From: Agelaius tricolor
Lineage: Eukaryota > Chordata > Aves > Passeriformes > Icteridae
Direction of reading: 5' to 3'
DNA: 64,000 nucleotides
Assembly: GCA_023055355.1 (NCBI GenBank)
Contig: JALJCS010000052.1
Coordinates: forward strand, 2,787,869-2,851,868
This document shows, one piece after another, positions 8,633 through 22,600 of the stretch (positions within the stretch are counted from its first letter, which is position 1; each line of letters starts with the position of its first letter). The notes beneath the pieces were generated by a model. The model was not told the DNA's origin and ran no database searches. It was given only the letters and a program-made list of their open reading frames with translations. A program made the position numbers and the translations under genes.

Positions 8633-11600
8633 AGGGCCCACAGGCCAAAGGCCTGAGCCAAAGCACTGGGGCAGCTGAGGCAGGAGAGCTGGGAGCAGCT
8701 GCCTCAGCTCCTGAAGCCCTGCACGCCCAAGGGGCTGCTTTGCACAGCGCAGCTTCAGCCGCAGCCCCCTTCTCACCATCCAGGGCTCCCTGCTGAGCAC
8801 CACCAGGCCTCTGAGCGCCAGGCGCCGCTCCCTGCACTCCATCTGCAGGCAACTTGACATCATCTTCACAACAGTGCCAGCACATTTCCTCAAGTGCAGG
8901 CACTCGAGGACCTGAAAGGCACGGGGCAGTGACAGGGGAACCATCCAGCAGGAGCCCAGAACCCCACAGGGCCGGGCCCAGGCAGCAGCACAGGGCGTGG
9001 CCACTGGCCCAGGCAGCTGTGGCTCTGAGAGGCCAGAGAGCTGCGAGGCAGCTCAGCCAGGCACTGCTGGCCACCAGGCTCACCTCCACAAGGAATGCCA
9101 GCAAGGGCAGATCCCAGCTTGGCTTTTCACTGCTGAGCAGCAGGAGAAGGCGATATGCCACATGGGAACACAGTGGGCTCAAGTCATAACGCATCTCCCT
9201 GGCAGGGGGAACAAAGGCACCGAGAGCCTGAGGTGGGGGACAAACCTCTCCCAGAACTGACTCCCAGAGGCCTGCTCTTTCCCCAGCATCCCTGCAGGGG
9301 ATGTGGCTGCTCTGGGAGGCGGCCCCTTCTGGGCACTCTCCTCTCCCAGCCTTTTTCAGCCTCCTTGGCCGTCCCTCAGTGACGAGCCTCTGTGGCCCAT
9401 GACCACAGGGACTGCCTGGAGCACAGAGCACAAATGCCGGGGACAGCGGGGACAAGGGGGTCTCACCTGGCCAGCAGAGCCATGGCATAGTGCTGGCTGT
9501 CAGCACACAGCAGCGTCTCCCAGGCACACTTGCGCTCCATAGACATCACCACGTGCTCACACCGCAGTCGGCAGAGCAGAACCTTCATGGCCTGCACTGC
9601 AAACCTGTGTGCAGAGCAAAGCCCAGGTCACACTAGGAGCGCTGGCGCTGGCCACAAGGGCATGGCAAGGACAGGAGGACTGGCACCTGTTAAGCGTGAT
9701 GGGAAGGCGCTGCTCCTCCTGGCACGCTCCCCAGAAGCTATCAACTTCCTCTGCTGGCGGCTGCTGCGTAGTGATGACAATATGGAAGAGCAGTGCCAGA
9801 AACAGTTGCTCAGAATAAGGGATCATGGCCTTGAGCAACCCGGGCACCTGCACAGTCACCAGAGCTGCCTGCAAAAGAAGCAGCCAGAGACAGCGCTCAG
9901 TGCCAAGGTGTCCATGGGGCAGGGCCCAAGGGCAGATGCAGGAGGAGCAGCGGGCCTGGTGTCCCCTGAGCCTGCCCCTAGCCCAGCTTTCAGCCCAGTG
10001 ACTCCGGCACTGAGAGCACTGAGAGCTACTGCAGAGGCCACCTGGCGGCCCTGAGCATGGGCCCAGAAACTCACAGCCAGGGCAAAAACGTCCCTGTCGT
10101 CCCCAGCAGAGGCGCATGCGCTGTGCAGTGGCCAATCCTCCATTACACGGAGCAGTGTTGGCAGCACTTTCTGCATTGTTACTCCTGACGAGCCAATGCT
10201 TCTCCATATCCTCGCAGCAGCTCTGTGGGATCAGATCTCTGTGTCAGGGGCATCTCAGTCACAGTACCGTGCCCTGTGCAGCTGTGCGAGTGCAGGTGAA
10301 AGAGCCCCGGTGCCCTGGGGGGCAGGGGGGAGCATTGGCAGCAGGCTCGGGAAACAGAGGGGCCCGAGGCTCCTGGACCTCTCTGCCTGTCCGGCAGACC
10401 CCATAGCACAGGCTGCGCAGGGCCACGGGCCCTAAAGGCTGCTGAGCCCTGAGCTCTCCAGGCACGTGGGCCCCGTACCTGTCACATGTTGGGGCACAGC
10501 ACAGGAGGGTCAGCACCACATCGGCAGGGTGCTCTTCAGCCAGCCTCACAATGTGGCTGTGCAGCCTGGCATCCACAGTGCCATGGGACAGTAGAGTCTG
10601 GTGGATGTTTCTTACCATGGCCGGCACCTGGAGGAGGCATGGGGGAGATTTGGAGTGCTGTCCAAGGGAGCAACTTGCCCAGCTTCCCTCAAGAAGTGCT
10701 TCCCTTCCCGCCACACTCTGCTGGCCTCAAAGGCTGAGGGGCCCAGGGACCATGGCTTGAGGGGACACACCATCCTGGCAGGCCTCCAGGCCCGGCCCCA
10801 GGCTGCTTACCTGCTCCTGAGAAGGAGCAGCACTGTCCTCCAAAAGATCCTTCGTGGCAGCATGAATCCCAGTGAGAGTGGGCCCGCTGCCAGTATTTGA
10901 GATGTCCTCGGTCTCGGCGGTGTTGCTGTTTGTCACGGCCACATCCTCACTCGCTGCCTCGTCTGCCTTTGCCCTGTCCTCGTTCGTTGCAGCCTCAGAG
11001 TCTGCTGAGCGCTCAGCCCAATCTGGGTTGACATCAGGCTCTGCCTGGAGCTCGGTCAGCCCCGAGGCAGGCTGGGCTGTGCCCTCAGCTGCTGTGGGGC
11101 CCACCTTTCTACGTCGTCGAATGCGCAGCAATTTCCCAAACATCTGCAGGAGAATAAAGGGCAGGGAAGCCAGGCATGCTCCGTAGCATGCTCCAAGCGT
11201 GCTGCTGGGCTGAGCAGGGACAGCAGGCCCAGCCCAGCCGGGGGTAACTGCAGGTACCTTCAGGGTTTTGAGCAAGCGGCTGCGGCCGGCTTCCTGCTCT
11301 TGTGTCTTCTCCAGGGCTGCACCTGGCAAAGAGCGAGCGCGGCCAGAGCTGAGGGGCTGCGGGAGAGGCCGGAGAACACAGCCCAGCCCTGCGCTCCCCA
11401 GGCAGGGAGAGCCCCGGCATGACCCAGGCGAAGGAGCGCGGCCATTGTGGGCTGTCTGCTCTGCCCCTCGTCCATCCTGTCCATGGGCATGTCCCCAGGG
11501 CATGGGATGGGATGGCATGGGGCCATGCTGGCTGTAGCCATCAGCCCTATGGCCCAGCTCTGCTACTCACCATCCTGCAGCGTCTGGATCTGCTCCGGGT

Positions 11601-11688
11601 CTTCAGGCTCTTGTGCTGGGGCGGCTCCAGGGCTTCTCTTTTTTTCCCCTCTGAACACTTTCAACAAGCCGGGCAATCTGGCTGCCAT
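6497..11688 (-). CDS. MROH-like HEAT-repeat protein, copy 2 (complete)
   Basis: Reference copy for the complete gene, 733 residues. Exons: 11571-11688, 11258-11322, 10811-11143, 10479-10627, 10075-10222, 9687-9868, 9467-9604, 9084-9198, 8777-8911, 8332-8505, 8068-8223, 7807-7908, 7334-7436, 7003-7059, 6497-6723 (TGA at 6497-6499). Exons 12 to 14 carry the recognisable family stretch: ASRETLLGVAKFL, then LAEDRSRAAEHL and LQSPQEPL, then RGRKEELQLLNE. Exon 15 begins like the family (ALQ...DDSPSQ.NIALQ), but the last 55 or so residues do not resemble the family C-terminus I remember and include a 10-bp tandem repeat. An AATAAA lies 129 nt past the stop. Exon 9 is one Arg codon shorter than in copies 1 and 4. 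Residue 545 (copy-1 numbering) is Lys, as in copies 6 to 9, while neighbours 1, 3, 4 and 5 have Arg. No signal peptide or membrane segment is apparent, so a cytosolic or nuclear location is likely. Confidence 0.87.
6535..6564. repeat. 10-bp tandem repeat (3 copies) in exon 15
   Basis: CTGGTCTCTC, CTGGTCTCTT and CTGGTCTCTC in tandem on the plus strand, inside the coding part of the last exon. Being 30 bp it preserves frame and encodes part of the Arg-rich tail (PGETRRDQERPA region). Equivalents begin at 14445, 22370, 30304, 38232, 46136, 54040 and 61944. Confidence 0.75.
7080..7760. other. CpG-rich block over introns 12 and 13
   Basis: Very GC-rich with many CpG dinucleotides, spanning intron 13, exon 13 and intron 12 of copy 2, far from its start codon. 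It includes a CTCF-like sequence around 7198-7211. It may be an unannotated CpG island or simply GC-rich microchromosomal sequence. Equivalents: 14990-15670, 22915-23595, 30849-31529, 38777-39457, 46681-47361, 54585-55265, 62489-63169. Confidence 0.55.
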
Positions 11689-14600
11689 GCCAGAGTCTGT
11701 TCTTGAGGGTGCCTTCAAGAGAGATGCCTCAGGATATCACCAAGTCAACAACTGCGCTTGTGCCTTCAAGGCACCTGTGACAGACAAGCCTCAGGAAGGC
11801 TGCAGGACAGCAAGTCCTGCACTGTGGTCTTGAGGGCTCCTGCCACAATGACAGGAGACTCCTCCTAAGCCATTCAGGTGACCAAATCCCACCGTCTGGA
11901 CTTGATGGCGCTGGCCGCAGGAATGGCAGACGCCTCGGAAAAGCTCCGAGTCACAGAGTCCCGCAGGCTGGCCTCGAGCTCAGCTGCGGGAATGACGCTG
12001 CGGAAAAGCTCCGGCTGAGACGGGAAGGAGCGAGCTGTGCGGGGGCTCCTCACGGCACCGCTCTGTCCCCTTCTGTCCCGTCGCCTGTTCCGAGCACCCG
12101 GGCAAGCTTCTATTTCCCACGTGTCACAAAGGGCCCTTGGTCACCGGCTTCCATTCCATGCAACGCCGACCCTGCTGCAGCGTGCCAGCCAGGGCCCTTG
12201 CACACACTGCCGCCTGCCCCGGGGCCGCCCCCAGCCCGGCCAAAGTGGCCCAGGCTGGAAGCAATCCCTGCGCCCACGTGTCTCAGGCAGCCCCACAGGA
12301 TCTCTTGCAACTGCTCCAAACATCAGCAAATGCTGCCCTGCTCTGTGGGCTCGGGCCAGTTCAGAATCCTCACTTCAGGAAAGCTTTACTTCCCATTGCT
12401 CAACTCAAGCACTTGCAAAAGTTGCAAACTTCTCCAATGAATAGCCACGAGAATGGGAATGCTTTGGAAGTTTCTTCCCTTCTCAAAGCAGCAACTCCTT
12501 TGCCTTAACATCATCCACTGCAAGTCACTTGACCAAACATAACACTACACAGAGCCAAAAAGAAGGCCATTCTTTGATTGGCAAGTGCTTTTCCAAGAAG
12601 GGATGATCATCTCCTCATTCTCTTAAAGGAATAAAAGCTCTCAAGAAATGAAAGACCACTCAGCGTTACAAGAGTAACCCAAACAAATGAGTAGATGGCA
12701 AAAGGGCTAATCCTCCCCCAGTACAGATATCTAAGTGGCCAAGAAAGTACAGCTCTCCCCTCTTGTTCCCTGCAGGAGAAACAGGACCAGGAAAAGAAAT
12801 AGTCACAGAGATTTTTTTCTGCCCTCCAGAACCAAAGCTGTGCCAAAGCACAGATGCTGCCTTCAAAGGGACTCAAATTCAAGCCCAGACCTCTCACCTT
12901 CCAGAAAACTCCTTCCCCAAAACCCACCCCCCCAAACACCCCCACAGAAGCCCTCAACACCCTGCCAGGACCCCCAGCTCTGCCCGTCCCTCCGCAGAGC
13001 TTTCCCAGCCTCCAGCAGGGCCCCTGCTTCCCTGCACCTGCCGTGGGATGGCACTCAGGAGGATCTGCTCCAAGGCCTTCCCTGGCTTGGAGCAAAGCCA
13101 GCCTGCCAGGCCTATGGTTCCTGGGTCATCCTTGCCAGCCAGCCTTCCCGTGCACGGCTCTTCCATGGGCACATCTGCGCTCAGCTCGCACTTCTCCACT
13201 CTGGCAGGCCTGCTGGGAAAGGATCCAGAGCAGCCTGGCAAGCTCTTTCTCCAGCTCCTTCTTCACTCTTGGGGGAGCTAGAACATCCCACAGGAAAGAC
13301 ACTGCTGCCACAAGAACTGGGTGGCATCAGGCAGCTCTGGGGAGACCCCTCAGCACTGCTGTATCCTGAGGGAACGCTGCTGGCCATCTCCTGTGCGTAT
13401 CCGCAAAAGCTTCAAATCAGCTGCCTCAGCTTCCAGGGCCTCTCTTGGCCAGCATCCTGATGTGGATGCAGGGCTGCTGCCAGGCGCCGCTGGCACCCAG
13501 CGGGACAGGACCGGCTGTCTCGTGTCCACGCAGCAGCCCTGACACACAGCCAGGGCCATGCCGAAAGCAGACAAACGCTCCCGGCTCAGCAGAGAGGAGC
13601 AAGGAGCACCGGGCTGCTCTCAGCCTATCGCAGCATGCTGCTCCAGTGGGAGGGGCAGGCCGGCCACCCACATGCAGGCCATGCCCTGCGTCAAAAGGAC
13701 GGGCATTTTGTCCTTTTCATCCCTCCAGCCCAGAACCAGGCCTGACATCTCCTCCTCTGGAATGGAGCTTTTCCCGTTACAACGTCATCTCACGCTTGGC
13801 CAGTGCGTGAGATGAGGCTGCAATGACTTGTGATACTCCCTCCATGCCAAGCACAGCTCCATTGTGGCACAGCTTCCCATCCATTGACCAGTCCATTGTT
13901 TCCCTCAAGGGTCAAATTCCCACCAGTTAAACCATAAGGTTTCCTTCATTGTCTGTTCTTCATTATCTTGTTGACACGCACAACAGCGTGTGTCCAAATA
14001 TGGCAGGGCCTTTGACACCACTTTGGTCCTGACACACAGGCTCCTTGTGCCACTGCTGGCCTCCAGTGTGCTCAGCAAGATCTGGAACTGCACAGTGCTC
14101 TGCAACTGCACCTTCAGCACAGGGACCTTTCCAGCCTGGCCTGCCCTTGTTCCTCTGGCTCTGTGCACAAAACACGGCGTGGCAGAGAACAGCAGCAGGG
14201 GCCTGTGTGTCCCAGGGCCCCGGATTTGCTTCACCTCCACAGGCATGCGGGCAAAGTGAAGAAGCCAAACTGTTTATTCACGGAAGGCCAAGCAAAGGGA
14301 GGAGTGGTGAGGGAAGAAAGGGGACGGGCAGGGTCTGAGGGCTGGGGAGGCACGCAGTTGTCAACAGGCAGGGAGAAGGCAGGAGCTATGGCAACTTCCC
14401 ACAGGCTCAGCTGTGCCAATCATCAGCTGTGCCTGAAGCTCCAGCTGGTCTCTCCTGGTCTCTTCTGGTCTCTCCAGGTGATCTCCTCTTCCATGGTGTC
14501 TTCAGGCCTTTTAGCAGCAATGGTTCTTCTGAGCCGCCAGATAAACGGAGTTCTGCAGATCTCTCCATGATTCTCTGCTGAAGCGCTATGTTCCTTTGGG

Positions 14601-15806
14601 AAGGGCTGTCATCTCTTCTCAGGCCTTGAAGGGCTGCAAGAGACATGAGCAGAGCCACGGTCAGAGGCTGGATCTGCAGGTAGCCAAGGAGGCCTTCCTG
14701 CCAGGGCCATAGCTCCTAACTCTGGCCATGGACAGGAGGCAGCAGGAGACAATGGGATGGGTTAGAAGGTGCTGGCCACCAATCTCCCCTGCGCGTCTCC
14801 CTGCGATCTCTCTGTGCTTGTCCACACAGGGAGCGAAGCCTGCCGCAGCCAGGCCAGGATTTGCAGTTCCCCCAGCGGCAGCCCCCGCTGTCAGCCCGCT
14901 GCCCGCACTCACCCTCATTGAGGAGCTGGAGCTCTTCCTTGCGGCCCCTCATGACCATCCCGGCCATCCCTGCCAAAACAGAGCCTGTCACGGCCCCAGC
15001 GGCGCAGCTCCCTGCCAGCGCCGCTGCCGGTGCCGCGGCCACACGGGCTGCTGGCCCGGCAGGGCTCAGCCGGGGCCCTTGCCGCACGCTGCCGCCCCAG
15101 GGCGCGGCTGCCAGAGGGCGGCAGCAGCGCCCAGCCCGGCCGGGGCTCCACGGCGCCGGGCCCGGCCGGCGCTGCCGGGGCAGCAGGCGGGGCCGGGGCC
15201 GAGCTGCGGCGGCCCGGGGAGGGAGCCCGGGCTCGGCACTCACCGATGATCCTGACGGCCGCCCCTCGCAGGGGCTCCTGTGGGCTCTGCAGGTAGCGCA
15301 GGGCCCCGCGCAGGTGCTCGGCCGCTCGGCTCCTGTCCTCTGCCAGCTGCAGAGAGCGGCAGGAGGGAAGCGTTGGCGCGGGCTCAGCCCCTGGGCCGGG
15401 CGCTGCCTGCGCCCAGCCCCGGCCTCCCCTGCCCGCACCGCCCTGAGGCGTGGCCACAGCAGCCGCTGGCCAAGGGCTCCCGAGGGGAGGGGGCAGAGGG
15501 ACGGCTGCTGCCCGGGGAGCCGCCGTGCCGCCCCGCAGCCCCGCCGGGCCGGGGCTCCATGGGCACCCGCCTCGGGCCCACGGGAGCCTGGAGAAGAGCC
15601 CGCGCGGCCTCTGCCTGCAGCAGCGGCCAGGGGCACAGCTGCCCGGCCCCGCACCCTGAGCACCGCCCTCAGGGGCCTTCTCCAGCCTCAGCCTGGGCCT
15701 TCCAGGCCCTCCTTACCAGCACCTCGCTGAACTTTGACAGCTGCCCCTTCTTCACCAGCTGCTTCAGCTTCCTCCTCTTCAGGAACTTGGCCACACCAAG
15801 CAGCGT
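7897..15806. repeat. Tandem array unit 2 (7910 bp)
   Basis: Direct repeat of unit 1. Contains the 5' part of gene copy 2 and the 3' part of copy 3. Confidence 0.97.
8584..8631. repeat. (CTG)16 / (CAG)16 tract in intron 9, unit 2
   Basis: Same position in the unit as the tract at 688-717; 16 uninterrupted triplets. Confidence 0.98.
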
Positions 15807-16492
15807 TTCCCGAGAGGCCTGCAGGGCACCAGACACCCACAGATGGCCCCACGGGCCAAGGCACAGGACCCACATCCCTGTGCCAAGGCCTGCACCAGGC
15901 TGCACTCCTGGAGGTGCCAGGGCAGGAGGCAGCCCAGCCCCCTCCCCAAGATCCACCAGCATCACACAAAACCTCACCTTTGCCACACACCGCTTCTCAT
16001 CATGGCACTGGAAGAAGAGTGGAAGGAGGCTTTGGCTCAAAACCTTCGCAAGGGGCTTTCTTCCCTCCTCCACTACCGACTCCATCACCCTGAAGAAGAG
16101 CTCAAGGGAGAGCACTTGCACATAGCTGTTGTCCTGGAGGAATGCAAGAGGATCAGGCCTTTACACCAAATACTCCACGCTCACCTGGCCAAAGTTTCTG
16201 GGCAGCAGCCAGTGCCCGCAGCTGGGCACACAGAGCCTTACGTGGTCAAAGAGCAGCAGCAGTGCCTCAGCCAGCTTGGGGGCAGTGGTGCTGGATACCA
16301 GCATGTCTGCCTGGAGCACATTTGTCAACACATGCATGGACATGCTGACCACCTTTCCATCGGCCTCACCCAGCAGCTCCAGAAGGCTCTCAGAAAGGCT
16401 GCACATTCTCCTGGCCTGCGTGGAACACAAGGCTGCGCTGCAAAGCCATGGACGGCTGCACCGCCAACACCGCCCTGGCACTGCAAGCCCAC

Positions 16493-16557
<65 letters not shown>

Positions 16558-19500
16558 AGGGCCCACAGGCCAAAGGCCTGAGCCAAAGCACTGGGGCAGC
16601 TGAGGCAGGAGAGCTGGGAGCAGCTGCCTCAGCTCCTGAAGCCCTGCACGCCCAAGGGGCTGCTTTGCACAGCGCAGCTTCAGCCGCAGCCCCCTTCTCA
16701 CCATCCAGGGCTCCCTGCTGAGCACCACCAGGCCTCTGAGCGCCAGGCGCCGCTCCCTGCACTCCATCTGCAGGCAACTTGACATCATCTTCACAACAGT
16801 GCCAGCACATTTCCTCAAGTGCAGGCACTCGAGGACCTGAAAGGCACGGGGCAGTGACAGGGGAACCATCCAGCAGGAGCCCAGAACCCCACAGGGCCGG
16901 GCCCAGGCAGCAGCACAGGGCGTGGCCACTGGCCCAGGCAGCTGTGGCTCTGAGAGGCCAGAGAGCTGCGAGGCAGCTCAGCCAGGCACTGCTGGCCACC
17001 AGGCTCACCTCCACAAGGAATGCCAGCAAGGGCAGATCCCAGCTTGGCTTTTCACTGCTGAGCAGCAGGAGAAGGCGATATGCCACATGGGAACACAGTG
17101 GGCTCAAGTCATAACGCATCTCCCTGGCAGGGGGAACAAAGGCACCGAGAGCCTGAGGTGGGGGACAAACCTCTCCCAGAACTGACTCCCAGAGGCCTGC
17201 TCTTTCCCCAGCATCCCTGCAGGGGATGTGGCTGCTCTGGGAGGCGGCCCCTTCTGGGCACTCTCCTCTCCCAGCCTTTTTCAGCCTCCTTGGCCGTCCC
17301 TCAGTGACGAGCCTCTGTGGCCCATGACCACAGGGACTGCCTGGAGCACAGAGCACAAATGCCGGGGACAGCGGGGACAAGGGGGTCTCACCTGGCCAGC
17401 AGAGCCATGGCATAGTGCTGGCTGTCAGCACACAGCAGCGTCTCCCAGGCACACTTGCGCTCCATAGACATCACCACGTGCTCACACCGCAGTCGGCAGA
17501 GCAGAACCTTCATGGCCTGCACTGCAAACCTGTGTGCAGAGCAAAGCCCAGGTCACACTAGGAGCGCTGGCGCTGGCCACAAGGGCATGGCAAGGACAGG
17601 AGGACTGGCACCTGTTAAGCGTGATGGGAAGGCGCTGCTCCTCCTGGCACGCTCCCCAGAAGCTATCAACTTCCTCTGCTGGCGGCTGCTGCGTAGTGAT
17701 GACAATATGGAAGAGCAGTGCCAGAAACAGTTGCTCAGAATAAGGGATCATGGCCTTGAGCAACCCGGGCACCTGCACAGTCACCAGAGCTGCCTGCAAA
17801 AGAAGCAGCCAGAGACAGCGCTCAGTGCCAAGGTGTCCATGGGGCAGGGCCCAAGGGCAGATGCAGGAGGAGCAGCGGGCCTGGTGTCCCCTGAGCCTGC
17901 CCCTAGCCCAGCTTTCAGCCCAGTGACTCCGGCACTGAGAGCACTGAGAGCTACTGCAGAGGCCACCTGGCGGCCCTGAGCATGGGCCCAGAAACTCACA
18001 GCCAGGGCAAAAACGTCCCTGTCGTCCCCAGCAGAGGCGCATGCGCTGTGCAGTGGCCAATCCTCCATTACACGGAGCAGTGTTGGCAGCACTTTCTGCA
18101 TTGTTACTCCTGACGAGCCAATGCTTCTCCATATCCTCGCAGCAGCTCTGTGGGATCAGATCTCTGTGTCAGGGGCATCTCAGTCACAGTACCGTGCCCT
18201 GTGCAGCTGTGCGAGTGCAGGTGAAAGAGCCCCGGTGCCCTGGGGGGCAGGGGGGAGCATTGGCAGCAGGCTCGGGAAACAGAGGGGCCCGAGGCTCCTG
18301 GACCTCTCTGCCTGTCCGGCAGACCCCATAGCACAGGCTGCGCAGGGCCACGGGCCCTAAAGGCTGCTGAGCCCTGAGCTCTCCAGGCACGTGGGCCCCG
18401 TACCTGTCACATGTTGGGGCACAGCACAGGAGGGTCAGCACCACATCGGCAGGGTGCTCTTCAGCCAGCCTCACAATGTGGCTGTGCAGCCTGGCATCCA
18501 CAGTGCCATGGGACAGTAGAGTCTGGTGGATGTTTCTTACCATGGCCGGCACCTGGAGGAGGCATGGGGGAGATTTGGAGTGCTGTCCAAGGGAGCAACT
18601 TGCCCAGCTTCCCTCAAGAAGTGCTTCCCTTCCCGCCACACTCTGCTGGCCTCAAAGGCTGAGGGGCCCAGGGACCATGGCTTGAGGGGACACACCATCC
18701 TGGCAGGCCTCCAGGCCCGGCCCCAGGCTGCTTACCTGCTCCTGAGAAGGAGCAGCACTGTCCTCCAAAAGATCCTTCGTGGCAGCATGAATCCCAGTGA
18801 GAGTGGGCCCGCTGCCAGTATTTGAGATGTCCTCGGTCTCGGCGGTGTTGCTGTTTGTCACGGCCACATCCTCACTCGCTGCCTCGTCTGCCTTTGCCCT
18901 GTCCTCGTTCGTTGCAGCCTCAGAGTCTGCTGAGCGCTCAGCCCAATCTGGGTTGACATCAGGCTCTGCCTGGAGCTCGGTCAGCCCCGAGGCAGGCTGG
19001 GCTGTGCCCTCAGCTGCTGTGGGGCCCACCTTTCTACGTCGTCGAATGCGCAGCAATTTCCCAAACATCTGCAGGAGAATAAAGGGCAGGGAAGCCAGGC
19101 ATGCTCCGTAGCATGCTCCAAGCGTGCTGCTGGGCTGAGCAGGGACAGCAGGCCCAGCCCAGCCGGGGGTAACTGCAGGTACCTTCAGGGTTTTGAGCAA
19201 GCGGCTGCGGCCGGCTTCCTGCTCTTGTGTCTTCTCCAGGGCTGCACCTGGCAAAGAGCGAGCGCGGCCAGAGCTGAGGGGCTGCGGGAGAGGCCGGAGA
19301 ACACAGCCCAGCCCTGCGCTCCCCAGGCAGGGAGAGCCCCGGCATGACCCAGGCGAAGGAGCGCGGCCATTGTGGGCTGTCTGCTCTGCCCCTCGTCCAT
19401 CCTGTCCATGGGCATGTCCCCAGGGCATGGGATGGGATGGCATGGGGCCATGCTGGCTGTAGCCATCAGCCCTATGGCCCAGCTCTGCTACTCACCATCC

Positions 19501-19613
19501 TGCAGCGTCTGGATCTGCTCCGGGTCTTCAGGCTCTTGTGCTGGGGCGGCTCCAGGGCTTCTCTTTTTTTCCCCTCTGAACACTTTCAACAAGCCGGGCA
19601 ATCTGGCTGCCAT
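14407..19613 (-). CDS. MROH-like HEAT-repeat protein, copy 3 (complete)
   Basis: Exons: 19496-19613, 19183-19247, 18736-19068, 18404-18552, 18000-18147, 17612-17793, 17392-17529, 17009-17123, 16702-16836, 16242-16415, 15978-16133, 15717-15818, 15244-15346, 14913-14969, 14407-14633. Predicted protein is 733 residues. It shares the copy 2 type in exons 1 to 10 (G7, S19, S54, L57, G76, L93, AATK at 156-159, C215, M238/Q239, G478, T505) and has Arg at 545, Gly at 634 and Arg at 673. Intron 9 holds 21 CAG triplets. Same architecture, start context and phases as copy 2; no disruption seen. Confidence 0.87.
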
Positions 19614-22600
19614 GCCAGAGTCTGTTCTTGAGGGTGCCTTCAAGAGAGATGCCTCAGGATATCACCAAGTCAACAACTGCGCTTGTGCCTTCAAGGCACC
19701 TGTGACAGACAAGCCTCAGGAAGGCTGCAGGACAGCAAGTCCTGCACTGTGGTCTTGAGGGCTCCTGCCACAATGACAGGAGACTCCTCCTAAGCCATTC
19801 AGGTGACCAAATCCCACCGTCTGGACTTGATGGCGCTGGCCGCAGGAATGGCAGACGCCTCGGAAAAGCTCCGAGTCACAGAGTCCCGCAGGCTGGCCTC
19901 GAGCTCAGCTGCGGGAATGACGCTGCGGAAAAGCTCCGGCTGAGACGGGAAGGAGCGAGCTGTGCGGGGGCTCCTCACGGCACCGCTCTGTCCCCTTCTG
20001 TCCCGTCGCCTGTTCCGAGCACCCGGGCAAGCTTCTATTTCCCACGTGTCACAAAGGGCCCTTGGTCACCGGCTTCCATTCCATGCAACGCCGACCCTGC
20101 TGCAGCGTGCCAGCCAGGGCCCTTGCACACACTGCCGCCTGCCCCGGGGCCGCCCCCAGCCCGGCCAAAGTGGCCCAGGCTGGAAGCAATCCCTGCGCCC
20201 ACGTGTCTCAGGCAGCCCCACAGGATCTCTTGCAACTGCTCCAAACATCAGCAAATGCTGCCCTGCTCTGTGGGCTCGGGCCAGTTCAGAATCCTCACTT
20301 CAGGAAAGCTTTACTTCCCATTGCTCAACTCAAGCACTTGCAAAAGTTGCAAACTTCTCCAATGAATAGCCACGAGAATGGGAATGCTTTGGAAGTTTCT
20401 TCCCTTCTCAAAGCAGCAACTCCTTTGCCTTAACATCATCCACTGCAAGTCACTTGACCAAACATAACACTACACAGAGCCAAAAAGAAGGCCATTCTTT
20501 GATTGGCAAGTGCTTTTCCAAGAAGGGATGATCATCTCCTCATTCTCTTAAAGGAATAAAAGCTCTCAAGAAATGAAAGACCACTCAGCGTTACAAGAGT
20601 AACCCAAACAAATGAGTAGATGGCAAAAGGGCTAATCCTCCCCCAGTACAGATATCTAAGTGGCCAAGAAAGTACAGCTCTCCCCTCTTGTTCCCTGCAG
20701 GAGAAACAGGACCAGGAAAAGAAATAGTCACAGAGATTTTTTTCTGCCCTCCAGAACCAAAGCTGTGCCAAAGCACAGATGCTGCCTTCAAAGGGACTCA
20801 AATTCAAGCCCAGACCTCTCACCTTCCAGAAAACTCCTTCCCCAAAACCCACCCCCCCAAACACCCCCACAGAAGCCCTCAACACCCTGCCAGGACCCCC
20901 AGCTCTGCCCGTCCCTCCGCAGAGCTTTCCCAGCCTCCAGCAGGGCCCCTGCTTCCCTGCACCTGCCGTGGGATGGCACTCAGGAGGATCTGCTCCAAGG
21001 CCTTCCCTGGCTTGGAGCAAAGCCAGCCTGCCAGGCCTATGGTTCCTGGGTCATCCTTGCCAGCCAGCCTTCCCGTGCACGGCTCTTCCATGGGCACATC
21101 TGCGCTCAGCTCGCACTTCTCCACTCTGGCAGGCCTGCTGGGAAAGGATCCAGAGCAGCCTGGCAAGCTCTTTCTCCAGCTCCTTCTTCACTCTTGGGGG
21201 AGCTAGAACATCCCACAGGAAAGACACTGCTGCCACAAGAACTGGGTGGCATCAGGCAGCTCTGGGGAGACCCCTCAGCACTGCTGTATCCTGAGGGAAC
21301 GCTGCTGGCCATCTCCTGTGCGTATCCGCAAAAGCTTCAAATCAGCTGCCTCAGCTTCCAGGGCCTCTCTTGGCCAGCATCCTGATGTGGATGCAGGGCT
21401 GCTGCCAGGCGCCGCTGGCACCCAGCGGGACAGGACCGGCTGTCTCGTGTCCACGCAGCAGCCCTGACACACAGCCAGGGCCATGCCGAAAGCAGACAAA
21501 CGCTCCCGGCTCAGCAGAGAGGAGCAAGGAGCACCGGGCTGCTCTCAGCCTATCGCAGCATGCTGCTCCAGTGGGAGGGGCAGGCCGGCCACCCACATGC
21601 AGGCCATGCCCTGCGTCAAAAGGACGGGCATTTTGTCCTTTTCATCCCTCCAGCCCAGAACCAGGCCTGACATCTCCTCCTCTGGAATGGAGCTTTTCCC
21701 GTTACAACGTCATCTCACGCTTGGCCAGTGCGTGAGATGAGGCTGCAATGACTTGTGATACTCCCTCCATGCCAAGCACAGCTCCATTGTGGCACAGCTT
21801 CCCATCCATTGACCAGTCCATTGTTTCCCTCAAGGGTCAAATTCCCACCAGTTAAACCATAAGGTTTCCTTCATTGTCTGTTCTTCATTATCTTGTTGAC
21901 ACGCACAACAGCGTGTGTCCAAATATGGCAGGGCCTTTGACACCACTTTGGTCCTGACACACAGGCTCCTTGTGCCACTGCTGGCCTCCAGTGTGCTCAG
22001 CAAGATCTGGAACTGCACAGTGCTCTGCAACTGCACCTTCAGCACAGGGACCTTTCCAGCCTGGCCTGCCCTTGTTCCTCTGGCTCTGTGCACAAAACAC
22101 GGCGTGGCAGAGAACAGCAGCAGGGGCCTGTGTGTCCCAGGGCCCCGGATTTGCTTCACCTCCACAGGCATGCGGGCAAAGTGAAGAAGCCAAACTGTTT
22201 ATTCACGGAAGGCCAAGCAAAGGGAGGAGTGGTGAGGGAAGAAAGGGGACGGGCAGGGTCTGAGGGCTGGGGAGGCACGCAGTTGTCAACAGGCAGGGAG
22301 AAGGCAGGAGCTATGGCAACTTCCCACAGGCTCAGCTGTGCCAATCATCAGCTGTGCCTGAAGCTCCAGCTGGTCTCTCCTGGTCTCTTCTGGTCTCTCC
22401 AGGTGATCTCCTCTTCCATGGTGTCTTCAGGCCTTTTAGCAGCAATGGTTCTTCTGAGCCGCCAGATAAACGGAGTTCTGCAGATCTCTCCATGATTCTC
22501 TGCTGAAGCGCTATGTTCCTTTGGGAAGGGCTGTCATCTCTTCTCAGGCCTTGAAGGGCTGCAAGAGACATGAGCAGAGCCACGGTCAGAGGCTGGATCT